Positions 55,064 through 63,674 of a stretch of 64,000 nt of DNA are shown here, in pieces. The position numbers and the translations under genes are program-made. The notes beneath the pieces were generated by a model that saw only the letters and a program-made list of their open reading frames with translations, did not search any database and was not told the origin of the DNA. Source of the DNA: Zobellia uliginosa (GTDB lineage Bacteria > Bacteroidota > Bacteroidia > Flavobacteriales > Flavobacteriaceae); the NCBI RefSeq assembly GCF_018860745.1, contig NZ_JAHKPY010000014.1, positions 831,214 through 895,213 on the forward strand, in the 5' to 3' direction. Position 1 is the first letter of the stretch. Each line of letters starts with the position of its first letter.

Positions 55064-55783
55064 ATGCGATCATTCATTTGTTTTGTGCTATTGGTTTTGG
55101 CAGTAAGCTGCTCATCTGATTTGGAAAATCAGGATATAACTTTAGAAGACGGTTTAAAAGGGCGTACAACTGTCCTTGACAATGTTATAGCATGTGCCGC
55201 AAGTAATCAAAATGATGATCTGGTAAGTGTGTTTTTTTATCCAAGAACTGGGGCCACTAATATACGTTACTATGAGACTGAGGACTTAAATGTTTCTAAG
55301 AACGATTTTGATGAGTACTACCGTTTGGAAATTCCTTCATTTAATGTTTTTAACGGGTACCTGAAAAAATTTGAAGTTGCCGTTTCTGAGGAAAAGTGGG
55401 TCATAGTTACTTTTCAAGAAGGAGGGGAGACCCATGTATCAAACCCAATTCGTTTAAAACATTTTACCAAACCTACGCAATACGCTTCCCAAAACATTAA
55501 AATTGATTCTATTGAAACAGGCATGCCCATATTTTCTTGGGAGGATGGGGAGTATACTGACTCTGAAATTTATTTTCAAGTAGTATCGGATGCGTCGGAT
55601 AATTTGCTTTCAGGTACATATACGTATGAAAATAGCTTTCAATATTACAACTTGGATAACGTGGTATTGAACATAACGACGGAAAATCCACTTACTTTAA
55701 AATCAGAATCGACCTATAATTTTACATTGATGGCGGTTAGTGAAGACAATTGGGTGAATCTTATTTCGGAAAAAGAATTTTAA
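55064..55783 (+). CDS. Lipoprotein, unknown function
   Basis: Lipobox AVSC (Cys16 approximately) then SSDLENQD. Mostly beta-rich with no recognised motif; a segment VSEEKWVIVTFQEGGETHVSNPIRLKH might be an Ig-like fold. Length 239. It begins 1 bp after the GH113-like gene, so they are likely cotranscribed; a glycan-binding accessory role is possible but not shown. Confidence 0.7.
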   Translation: MRSFICFVLLVLAVSCSSDLENQDITLEDGLKGRTTVLDNVIACAASNQNDDLVSVFFYPRTGATNIRYYETEDLNVSKNDFDEYYRLEIPSFNVFNGYLKKFEVAVSEEKWVIVTFQEGGETHVSNPIRLKHFTKPTQYASQNIKIDSIETGMPIFSWEDGEYTDSEIYFQVVSDASDNLLSGTYTYENSFQYYNLDNVVLNITTENPLTLKSESTYNFTLMAVSEDNWVNLISEKEF

Positions 55784-55860
55784 ATTAGTCTCTGTAATTT
55801 GGTTGTTGTGATATCTTTATAGCCAATTAAAACTACTTTAGTAGCCTCACAGCGTAAAGC

Positions 55861-57126
55861 ATGGTTAGAAGAATACTTCTATTTTTTATTATTGTATTGA
55901 ATGGAGTGTTCTCACAAGCACAAGAGGGTACCGTCTTAGATGTTCAAATTCAAGGAGCAAAACGAACTAAACCATCTTTTTTAAAAAACCTAGTTACACT
56001 AAGGTCAGGTATGCCTTTAGACTCTGTTGTTTTAGAACAGGACATTGCTCGTTTACAGCGCCTTCCTTCTATATCGCATGCCTATTATCAAGTTTTTTCT
56101 TCGGATACCAATGAGCACAATGTGTTCTATAATGTTGAGGAGAATTTTACTTTAATTCCGTTTGCCAATCTTTTTTCGTCTTCCAATGATGCTTTTGCCT
56201 TTAGACTTGGGTTACAAGAATTCAATCTTTTGGGTAGGAATATAACCTTGGGAGGCTTTTATCAATATGATGTTTTCAATTCTTATGGAATAGCGGTGCG
56301 AGCCCCACATTTGTTTAGTAGAACTACGGGTCTGTCTTTTAGTTACAACGATTTTACCACTCAAGAGCCCGTATTTTTTGATGGTACAACAGCAGATTAT
56401 AGGTATAATAATAGTGGGTTTGAAGTAATGGGCCTACATGAATTCAACTTTAAAAACCGAATAGAGTTGGGGGGGAGTCTTTTTACCGAAGATTACAGAT
56501 ATCTGTCCGGCGCTACGAATGACAATGTACCAAGAGAGTTAAAAGTAGATAAACATCTTTTCAAACTCATATATAATTATGAAAACATTAAATACTATTT
56601 TTATTTTTTAGATGGATTCAGAAGTACTTTGAATTTTCAATACGTGGGTAGTAGTAATCCCAACTTGCCCGAGTTTTTGATAGGATTTAATGACTTTGTA
56701 TATTTTAAAAGAGTAGGTGACAAGGGCAATTGGGCAAACCGTCTCCGATTAGGATTGGCAAGTAATGTGAATACGCCTTTTGCACCTTTTACGGTAGATA
56801 ACAACTTAAATATTCGTGGAGTTGGCAACACGATTGACAGGGGAACAGGTGCCATTGTTTTCAATACAGAATATAGACACACGCTTATTGAAGAAGATTG
56901 GTTCGTATTACAAAGCAACCTTTTTATTGACGGAGGGTCATGGCGAAACCCGGGGGGTAGTTTTGATGATTTCTCCGATAAAAGTAATATTCGTATTTAC
57001 CCAGGTGTGGGGCTTAGAGTAATGCATAAACGCATTTTTAATGCTATTTTAAGGATAGATTATGGCTACGGAATTACCAAAGATGCTTCAAGAGGTATTG
57101 TTTTTGGAATTGGTCAGTATTTTTAA
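55861..57126 (+). CDS. BamA/TamA-family outer-membrane protein with POTRA domain
   Basis: Signal peptide (1-21, FSQAQ), one POTRA-like domain (VLDVQIQGAKRTKPSFLKNLVTLRSG, about 26-95), then a 16-strand barrel candidate with DNNLNIRGVGNTIDRGTGAIVFNTEYRH near 318-345, and a C-terminal YGYGITKDASRGIVFGIGQYF ending in Phe. At 421 residues it is far shorter than BamA, so an auxiliary Omp85-type protein is likely. Monocistronic and convergent with def. Confidence 0.82.
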   Translation: MVRRILLFFIIVLNGVFSQAQEGTVLDVQIQGAKRTKPSFLKNLVTLRSGMPLDSVVLEQDIARLQRLPSISHAYYQVFSSDTNEHNVFYNVEENFTLIPFANLFSSSNDAFAFRLGLQEFNLLGRNITLGGFYQYDVFNSYGIAVRAPHLFSRTTGLSFSYNDFTTQEPVFFDGTTADYRYNNSGFEVMGLHEFNFKNRIELGGSLFTEDYRYLSGATNDNVPRELKVDKHLFKLIYNYENIKYYFYFLDGFRSTLNFQYVGSSNPNLPEFLIGFNDFVYFKRVGDKGNWANRLRLGLASNVNTPFAPFTVDNNLNIRGVGNTIDRGTGAIVFNTEYRHTLIEEDWFVLQSNLFIDGGSWRNPGGSFDDFSDKSNIRIYPGVGLRVMHKRIFNAILRIDYGYGITKDASRGIVFGIGQYF

Positions 57127-57657
57127 CTATACGTTCCAATAGGTGTCGTACTCTTCTTGAAAGGTCAACGTTTCCATATTGGGCATACGGTCTATTAACA
57201 GAATTCCGTTTAGGTGGTCAAGTTCATGTTGAGCAACTATAGCGGAAAAATCATCAAGAACTTTTTCAAACCGTTCTCCGTTGGTGTCCAGACCGCTTAG
57301 TTTTACCTTTTTGTAGCGTTTTAATCTCCCACGTATGCCAGGTATGGAAAGGCAACCTTCCCAACCTTCAACTTTTTCGGGAGATAGGGGTTCTATTGTG
57401 GGGTTGATGACCGTGGTGAGCGCAAAAGAACCTTTGTCCGGATAGCGGTCGTTCTTTTTCATTTCCATGGCAAAGACCCTTTTGAGAACACCCACTTGAA
57501 TGGCAGCAATTCCCGCTCCACTTTCTGCACGCATGGTTTCGACTAGGTCAGCTATAAATTGCTGAAACTCGGGTGAAGTTATTTCGTCTTTTCCAACTTC
57601 TTCAGATACCTTTCGCAGTAAGGGGTTACCCATTTTTATCACATCAAGAACAGCCAT
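57127..57657 (-). CDS. def: Peptide deformylase
   Basis: Removes the formyl group from nascent N-formyl-Met. All three metal/catalytic motifs are present: GAGIAAIQ (47-54), WEGCLS (Cys102 metal ligand) and QHELDH (His144, Glu145, His148). Length 176 is normal. The stop abuts the end of the convergent BamA-like gene. The upstream neighbour on the same strand is a DUF6503-like lipoprotein gene 10 bp away. Confidence 0.95.
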   Translation of the reverse strand: MAVLDVIKMGNPLLRKVSEEVGKDEITSPEFQQFIADLVETMRAESGAGIAAIQVGVLKRVFAMEMKKNDRYPDKGSFALTTVINPTIEPLSPEKVEGWEGCLSIPGIRGRLKRYKKVKLSGLDTNGERFEKVLDDFSAIVAQHELDHLNGILLIDRMPNMETLTFQEEYDTYWNV

Positions 57658-57667
57658 ATTTTTCTAT

Positions 57668-58483
57668 TTATTGCGTCAATTTTACAACGTTCTCCGTTTC
57701 TATTCTTGACAATTCTTCCAACTCTCCTTTTTCAAATAAAGCTGGTAGTTCTGTAAGCGGTGTGCCAATAGGAGCTTTGTAATTAATATAATCTTGGAAT
57801 ATAATGCCGTCCACCGTTCTACGGTTGTACGAACTTCTGAAGCGTACACCTCCATCGTTCGTTTCATATTTATATGCTAGGTAATCCATAGTCTTTGTTT
57901 TTGTGTTAATCCAGTACATAAATACATCATCATGGTCTGTGCCACCACCTTTTTGGTCAAAAGTAACCTCAATAGCTTTATAGTCGGTATCTTTGATTTT
58001 TACATTTTCTATGTATTTTTTATGTACCGCTTTATCGTTAAGCTTGTGAGGTAACGTGGCAAAATAAATAACGGAATTTAAGGCTTCCGTATATTTGGTG
58101 TTGTCTTTAGGTGATAATGAAACCGATTGCTTATTTAAAGTCCGAAACAGGTTTCCATTGTTGAGGGAGTCAATAATTTTATTTCCCTTTTCAACCATAG
58201 ATACGGTATAGATATACTTGTTGCCATCATTTTGAAACGTATAGTTCTTATCGCGAAAAGTAAAGCCGTAATGGGCTTTGTTATATCGGTTGCCACCATG
58301 TGCCATAATGGCTTCTAGAACAACTATTTCTGCCTCATCAGGTTCCTCTCTTTGGATAGAATCATCAATAGATTGTACAAGTTTAGGAATATTATTTTCA
58401 ACAGTTTTTTCTTTTTCTTTGGATTTGCAAGAGGATAATCCCAAAAAGACGGTTAGGATAATAAGATAACAGATAACTTTCAT
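57668..58483 (-). CDS. DUF6503-like lipoprotein
   Basis: Lipobox LSSC (Cys19) followed by a charged KSKEKEKT linker. The body has EAIMAHGGNRYNKAHYGFTFRDKNYTF, YFATLPHKLND and FDQKGGGTDHDDVFMYWINTKTKTMDYLAYKY, the pattern of lipoprotein DUF6503 as I remember it. The beta-rich fold resembles LolA-like outer-membrane lipoprotein sorting folds. Function is unknown. Located between the VOC and def genes, gaps of 8 and 10 bp. Confidence 0.72.
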   Translation of the reverse strand: MKVICYLIILTVFLGLSSCKSKEKEKTVENNIPKLVQSIDDSIQREEPDEAEIVVLEAIMAHGGNRYNKAHYGFTFRDKNYTFQNDGNKYIYTVSMVEKGNKIIDSLNNGNLFRTLNKQSVSLSPKDNTKYTEALNSVIYFATLPHKLNDKAVHKKYIENVKIKDTDYKAIEVTFDQKGGGTDHDDVFMYWINTKTKTMDYLAYKYETNDGGVRFRSSYNRRTVDGIIFQDYINYKAPIGTPLTELPALFEKGELEELSRIETENVVKLTQ

Positions 58484-58491
58484 ATATAGGT

Positions 58492-59139
58492 CTAGATTTC
58501 AACTACCCCGTTAGGGCATTGTATTATAGCTTTTAAGCTGATGTTTTTATTGGATTCTATACGTAAATTTATGCCCAAGTTTTTAAATGTAACTCGTAAT
58601 AGGTCGGGATCTGGGTGCGTACCATACAGCTCAATCAATTTACAGTCCATATGGGGTAAGGCATCATGCGGATGTGTTTCCGTTTGGCTCCAATCTACCA
58701 TAAAAGGCATGAGCTCAACTTCTGGTTTTGCCAGTGGTAAAATGAGCTGCCATTTTAAAAGAGAACCATTTGCGGTATTGCGACTTCCGCCTGTAATATT
58801 TCCCATTTCCGGGAGGTATTGTTTTACTATTTCCGCATCTTTTTCAAGCTGTTCGGATTTTAGGGCCCAACGCGTAATTTGGTCTTTTGTAAGAATATCA
58901 ATGCCCATCCATCTGGGTGTTAATATGTTCATGTTCAAATCATCAGCTGCCAATAGCTCAAGATAGGTGCCGTTGTCCAAATTTATAAGCGCATTTTTTG
59001 TGCCCTGAGTAGGATGGTAACCTCCAAAAACTGCTTTAACGCCCAGCTTCTTTTCCAAAGTTAGGGTTGCTGCCTCTAAATCTTGTACGGTGTAGACAAT
59101 GTGATCTAAAAGTCTATTCGTTGTTTTTATTGATTTCAT
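58492..59139 (-). CDS. VOC-superfamily (glyoxalase-like) protein
   Basis: 215 residues with LLDHIVYTVQDLEAATLTLEKKLG (about 10-33), GYHPTQGTKNALINLDNGTYLELLAADD (about 40-67), and a second half with a similar fold (MDCKLIELYGTHPDP). Resembles the Glyoxalase_3-type family with metal-binding His and Glu (His13, Glu59 region). The substrate is unknown. First gene of a three-gene run with the DUF6503-like and def genes. Confidence 0.82.
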   Translation of the reverse strand: MKSIKTTNRLLDHIVYTVQDLEAATLTLEKKLGVKAVFGGYHPTQGTKNALINLDNGTYLELLAADDLNMNILTPRWMGIDILTKDQITRWALKSEQLEKDAEIVKQYLPEMGNITGGSRNTANGSLLKWQLILPLAKPEVELMPFMVDWSQTETHPHDALPHMDCKLIELYGTHPDPDLLRVTFKNLGINLRIESNKNISLKAIIQCPNGVVEI

Positions 59140-59238
59140 AAGCTTAAAGATATTTTAAAAGTAAGAGTTAAACGCATCCGTTTCCGAAAATTACCATGGA
59201 TTCTCCTCAATATGCCGTTCCGCCCTGTAGAACCGAAA

Positions 59239-59246
59239 TACCTTTG
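59239..59246 (+). promoter_or_regulatory. -7 promoter element upstream of SDR gene
   Basis: TACCTTTG matches TAnnTTTG, 31 bp before the ATG at 59278 in the divergent spacer. No clear -33 TTG. Confidence 0.4.
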
Positions 59247-59277
59247 TATCAACAAAAATTCTAAAAAAAAATAAACT

Positions 59278-60024
59278 ATGAAACGAGCATTGATTATAGG
59301 GGGAAGTAGCGGAATTGGAAAAGCAACGGCCCAAAACCTTTTAAACGAAGGTGTAGAAGTACATGTTGTTGGTACAAACCCTGAAAAATTGGGAAATTTT
59401 AAGGAAGAAGCCACTGGAAATTTGGTAACTCATAAGGTTGATATTACTAATGCAAACGAATTAGATGGCCTTAACGCAGAAATAGGTGATTGGGATAATT
59501 TGGATTATTTGGTAAATGCTTCCGGTATTTTTGGTCCAAAACCATTTTTAGACCATACTGTGGCAGATTACGATTCGTATATGGATTTGAACAGAGGGTT
59601 CTATTTTATTACTCAGAATGCAGCTAAAAAGATGGCAGCTACAGGTGGTGGGTCTATTGTAAATGTAGGTTCTATGTGGGCCAAACAAGCGGTGAAAGCA
59701 ACGCCTTCAACTGCGTATTCTATGCAAAAGGCGGGTTTACATTCATTAACACAACATTTGGCCATGGAGTTGGCAGATTCCAAAATTCGAGTGAATGCCG
59801 TATCTCCGGCGGTGGTTCAAACTCCGGTTTATGACAGTGTTTTTGGAGGAAAAGAAGAGGCCAATGAGGCTTTACAAGGTTTTCATGGTTTTCACCCCAT
59901 TGGGCGATACGGGAAACCGGAAGATGTAGCCAATACCATTTCCTTTTTACTTTCTGATAAAGCTTCATGGGTAACAGGTGCTATTTGGGATACAGATGGT
60001 GGTGTAATGTCCGGAAGAAACTAA
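59278..60024 (+). CDS. Short-chain dehydrogenase/reductase
   Basis: Classical SDR: cofactor motif [13 protein letters not shown] (residues 6-18), VNASGIFG near 80, catalytic Ser in [10 protein letters not shown], and YSMQK with Tyr and Lys near 143-147, followed by [21 protein letters not shown]. Length 248. Its substrate is unknown. Starts a plus-strand group with an AhpD-like gene, an FAD amine oxidase gene and an AraC gene. Confidence 0.92.
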   Translation: MKRALIIGGSSGIGKATAQNLLNEGVEVHVVGTNPEKLGNFKEEATGNLVTHKVDITNANELDGLNAEIGDWDNLDYLVNASGIFGPKPFLDHTVADYDSYMDLNRGFYFITQNAAKKMAATGGGSIVNVGSMWAKQAVKATPSTAYSMQKAGLHSLTQHLAMELADSKIRVNAVSPAVVQTPVYDSVFGGKEEANEALQGFHGFHPIGRYGKPEDVANTISFLLSDKASWVTGAIWDTDGGVMSGRN

Positions 60025-60123
60025 ATACAAATAATAAACGAGGGAAGATGGAAGCAATTTTTGGTCTGACAAGTAAATGTATGAATTGCTCCATTTTTCT
60101 TCACATATAAAATTAGCGAAGTT

Positions 60124-60426
60124 ATGTACGATATGAAGAATCTAGAGAAATTACCAACTCTAGGAAAAGAATCAGAAAAGACAATGAAGGCTTTTTGGGC
60201 TTTTGACCAAGCTGCTTTGGCAGATGGCGCTATACCAAAAAAGTATAAAGAATTAATGGCAATTGCCGTAGCTTTGACAACACAATGCCCGTATTGTCTT
60301 GAAATACACAAAGATGCTGCAATAGCGGCAGGCGCTACACAAGAGGAGCTATCGGAAGTTACTATGATTTCTGCGGCATTAAGGGCAGGAGCGGCAGTGG
60401 TGCACGGAACACATTTAATGAAGTAA
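60124..60426 (+). CDS. Carboxymuconolactone decarboxylase/AhpD-like protein
   Basis: 100-residue helical protein with the CMD/AhpD active site CPYCLEIHKDAAIAAG (CxxC plus downstream His; about 59-74). Such proteins act as peroxidase-system disulfide reductases or thiol-linked enzymes. The CxxC favours a redox role over lactone decarboxylation. Either ATG at 60124 or at 60133 could be the start. Two bp before the FAD gene. Confidence 0.88.
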   Translation: MYDMKNLEKLPTLGKESEKTMKAFWAFDQAALADGAIPKKYKELMAIAVALTTQCPYCLEIHKDAAIAAGATQEELSEVTMISAALRAGAAVVHGTHLMK

Positions 60427-60428
60427 GT

Positions 60429-61466
60429 TTGAAAGAGAATTTTTCTAAATATATTATTGTAGGAGCGGGGCTTTCAGGTCTAACATCAGCGTACAAATTA
60501 TCTAATAAAGATGAAACCAGTTTTACGGTTCTTGAATCTCGAGACCGTATTGGAGGGCGAATCGTAACCCGAGACCGTATTGATTACGGGGCTACGTGGT
60601 TCCAGACGCACCATCAAGAAGTTATAGCACTTTTAGATGAGCTGGGTGTTGAGAAATACCATCAATATAATAAAGGGAAGAGTGTATTGGTCTATAGTAC
60701 CATGGCGCCCGAACATTATTTTGAGAATGACCCAAATACACCGTCTGCCTACCGTATTAAAGGAAATTCACAAGCTTTGATTCAAGCATTGGCTAAACCT
60801 GTATTGGACAAAATACAGGTCGGCACCAACGTTTTGAGCATTACGGAAATAGAAGATGGAGTACGGGTAGAAACCGATAAAGGTACATTTTACAGCAAAA
60901 AGGTTATTGTTACCGTTCCACCAAAAATAGCTACCCGTATTTCTTTTTCTCCCGAATTGCCAGTTGAGGTTGGTGCGGTGATGGATAAGACCCACACTTG
61001 GATGAGCAATGCTATAAAGGTAGGGTTGACGTTTAAGGAACCATTTTGGCGAAAAAAGGATTTTTCGGGAATGGTCATTGGCCAAGTAGGTGCGGTTACC
61101 GAACTTTATGACCATAATGATTCTGAAAATCAATATTATGCCCTAATGGGTTTTGTAAACGAAGGATTAAGGGATACATCGGCCGAGAATAGAAAACAAC
61201 GTATTTTAGATTATTTGTCCAAATATCTGGGAGCTGAAACCTTAGATTACCTTACTTATGAAGAAAAAGATTGGTCTCAAGATTGGCATACCTCATGTGA
61301 AACAATAAAATCGGTTTATATGAGTCCGTCTTATGGGAATACGGTTTTTGACAAAAATTACATGAACGGAAAATTACGGTTCTCCGGAGCAGAAACTTCC
61401 CCTGTTCATGGTGGATATATGGACGGTGCTATTTATACTGGAATTAAAACCATTGAAAAATTGTAG
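60429..61466 (+). CDS. Flavin monoamine-oxidase-like FAD oxidoreductase
   Basis: FAD motif YIIVGAGLSGLTSAYKL (residues 9-25), then RDRIGGRIVTR (about 38-48), and a C-terminal FAD contact RFSGAETSPVHGGYMDGAIYTG typical of amine oxidases. At 345 residues it is short compared with 450-500 for most amine oxidases. The start is TTG at 60429, because the FAD motif leaves no room for a later start. Likely couples with the preceding AhpD-like protein. Confidence 0.87.
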   Translation: MKENFSKYIIVGAGLSGLTSAYKLSNKDETSFTVLESRDRIGGRIVTRDRIDYGATWFQTHHQEVIALLDELGVEKYHQYNKGKSVLVYSTMAPEHYFENDPNTPSAYRIKGNSQALIQALAKPVLDKIQVGTNVLSITEIEDGVRVETDKGTFYSKKVIVTVPPKIATRISFSPELPVEVGAVMDKTHTWMSNAIKVGLTFKEPFWRKKDFSGMVIGQVGAVTELYDHNDSENQYYALMGFVNEGLRDTSAENRKQRILDYLSKYLGAETLDYLTYEEKDWSQDWHTSCETIKSVYMSPSYGNTVFDKNYMNGKLRFSGAETSPVHGGYMDGAIYTGIKTIEKL

Positions 61467-61531
61467 GTTGAGGTGTTATTGAGGCAATCTTTTTCCGACA
61501 AATGGATTTTAACCAGCTCCAACCGAAGTGA

Positions 61532-62413
61532 ATGCAACATTCAAAGAATAAAATTGAGCAGTACCATTTGCATAAAATGCACCCTCGAAAGCTTCAGTTT
61601 GAGCTGTACGATTTAAATGCGTATAGGAAAAAAAGCGGTGATTTGGCTGCCGTGCCCCACTCACATAGTTATTATCAGATTATATGGTTCTTTAATGAAG
61701 GAGGAACGCATGTAGTAGATTTTAAGAAGTATGATGTAAAAAAGAATACCGTGCTTTTTATTACCAAAGATCAAGTGCATGCTTTTGATGATAATGAAGA
61801 GGTGCAGGGTTGGCTTATTCATTTTAACGAGAGCTTTTTTAAGCATATAGATGTAGATATGTTTCTGAAATTCAACATTTTTCACATGTTGGATAAACCT
61901 TGTTATACTATTGAAAAGGGAGTTCTTAACGTTGCATCAACTTATATCACTCTAATACAGAGTGAATTGGAGCAACGTGATAGGTTTGGATATGAAGATA
62001 TTATCCGTTTTTTGTTAAAGTCTTTTTTAATTCAATTAGAACGCATTCATCAAAAAAATGACAGTGCGCCTATTCAACTTAATAGTCTCTATGAAAGACA
62101 GTTTTTTGAATTTAAAGAACTCATAGAGGTGCATTTTAAAAAGGGTCTATCAGTGGCGGATTATGCTGGTTTACTGCATATTTCCTCCAAAACGTTATCT
62201 ACACTATCCAACTCGGTTGTAGGTAAATCTCCTTCCCAAGTAATTGCTGAAAGGACCATATTAGAGGCCAAACGTCTTGTGAGGTTCACGGGGTTACAAA
62301 TCAATGAAATTGCATTTAGATTGGGTTTTGAAGACGCCTCATACTTCGTGAAATATTTTAAAAGACATATAGGGCAATCACCAAAAAGTTATCGTAAAAG
62401 TCAATTTACCTGA
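61532..62413 (+). CDS. AraC-family transcriptional regulator
   Basis: Cupin-like N-terminal sensor (about 20-110, AVPHSHSYYQIIWFFNEGGTHVVDF) and C-terminal double HTH (about 190-290), with GKSPSQVIAERTILEAKRLV and DASYFVKYFKRHIGQSPKSYRK. Length 293. Located just after the SDR/AhpD/FAD genes on the same strand, so it may regulate them; a 65-bp gap allows either cotranscription or its own promoter. Confidence 0.92.
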   Translation: MQHSKNKIEQYHLHKMHPRKLQFELYDLNAYRKKSGDLAAVPHSHSYYQIIWFFNEGGTHVVDFKKYDVKKNTVLFITKDQVHAFDDNEEVQGWLIHFNESFFKHIDVDMFLKFNIFHMLDKPCYTIEKGVLNVASTYITLIQSELEQRDRFGYEDIIRFLLKSFLIQLERIHQKNDSAPIQLNSLYERQFFEFKELIEVHFKKGLSVADYAGLLHISSKTLSTLSNSVVGKSPSQVIAERTILEAKRLVRFTGLQINEIAFRLGFEDASYFVKYFKRHIGQSPKSYRKSQFT

Positions 62414-62566
62414 ATATCAACTTAAAATATAGACTGTTAAAGAAATCGTTAACTAAATTTTGCAAGGTTTGGTGGTTTTGTTATTTGGTTCTTTAATTTT
62501 GTAGCTGATTCAAATGGGTTAGGCACTGTTTTTGATTTTCTGAAGTCAGACGGTATTCCGTTAATG

Positions 62567-62574
62567 TAGGTTTG
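62567..62574 (+). promoter_or_regulatory. Possible -7 element for the amidase gene
   Basis: TAGGTTTG matches TAnnTTTG 26 bp before the ATG at 62601. A second match TAATTTTG is at 62494-62501. No clear -33 partner for either, so the choice is open. Confidence 0.3.
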
Positions 62575-62600
62575 TGTTCAGTTTTGATATAGTATGATTA

Positions 62601-63674
62601 ATGAATTATAGTTTTTCTTATCGTTTTAAGGTAGTAGGTCTCTTATTTGTTGCCATAAGTTTTACGGTGTTGTCTTTTTCACAGGACACGATACAGACCG
62701 TTGTTGCAAAAAAAGGAGATGGAATACTTTCGTTGTTAAGAAAGCAGGGGGTAAACCCTTATGAACATTATGACGACTTTGTTTCTATGAATATTAAGAA
62801 TCTTAGAGATAGTGTTCACCTATATGCGGGCCGTACTTATCGTATTCCGAATGTAAATCTAGAAACGGTTGCTATTGTAGATTCCATTCAAGACAAGACC
62901 AAGGAAATTAAAAAGATAGAGGGTAAAAACTATACTATTTTTGGAAAAGACCATGAAACGGTGCTTCCTAAAAGTAAATTACTTAAAGATGCCGTTTACT
63001 ATTTAGTTTCGGGTCATGGAGGCCCTGACCCTGGTGCTATGGCAAAGTATGGCGGTAAATCAATAGCGGAAGATGAGTACGCCTATGATATTACACTGCG
63101 TTTGGCCAAAGAACTGTTATCTCATGGAGCCACAGTATATATTATTATTAGAGATGAAAACGATGGTATCAGGGATGAGCGTATTTTGGAAATAGACCAC
63201 GATGAGGTGGCATATCCAAATAAAAAAATTCCTTTAAATCAAGTAGCTCGTTTAAAGCAACGAGTGGAGATTATTAATGATTTGCATAGAAAAAATAGGG
63301 GAAAATATCAGCGCTTAATAGTTACTCACATTGATAGCCGTAGTGTTGGGCAGAATATTGATGTGTTTTTCTATCATCATGAAAAGAGCCGTAACGGTAA
63401 AAAATTAGCAGAAAGTATACACAAGACTTTTGAGAAAAAGTATAAAAAATACCAGCCTAACCGGACATATTCAGGAACTTTTCAAGATAGAACTTCTTTG
63501 TACTTAGTGAAAAAGACGCACCCTGCAATGACTTTTATTGAAGTTGGAAACATTAAAAATAAAAAGGACCAAATAAGGATTCTTGAGCCTGAAAACCGAC
63601 AGGCGTTGGCAAAATGGATTAGCGAAGGTGTTCTTTTAGACCATAAGTTAGGCGAAATAGGGCCTATTCGTTAA
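62601..63674 (+). CDS. N-acetylmuramoyl-L-alanine amidase with LysM-like N-terminus
   Basis: Cell-wall amidase, exported: signal peptide about 1-27 (LSFSQ). Residues about 33-85 resemble a LysM (VAKKGDGILSLLRKQGVNPYEHYDDFVSMN, YAGRTYRIP). The amidase_3 domain (about 128-350) has GHGGPDPGA (zinc His), Glu in EDEYAYDI, THIDSRS (zinc His) and FIEVGNIKN (catalytic Glu). Length 357. Its stop overlaps the stop of the convergent GT2 gene by 3 bp. Confidence 0.88.
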   Translation: MNYSFSYRFKVVGLLFVAISFTVLSFSQDTIQTVVAKKGDGILSLLRKQGVNPYEHYDDFVSMNIKNLRDSVHLYAGRTYRIPNVNLETVAIVDSIQDKTKEIKKIEGKNYTIFGKDHETVLPKSKLLKDAVYYLVSGHGGPDPGAMAKYGGKSIAEDEYAYDITLRLAKELLSHGATVYIIIRDENDGIRDERILEIDHDEVAYPNKKIPLNQVARLKQRVEIINDLHRKNRGKYQRLIVTHIDSRSVGQNIDVFFYHHEKSRNGKKLAESIHKTFEKKYKKYQPNRTYSGTFQDRTSLYLVKKTHPAMTFIEVGNIKNKKDQIRILEPENRQALAKWISEGVLLDHKLGEIGPIR

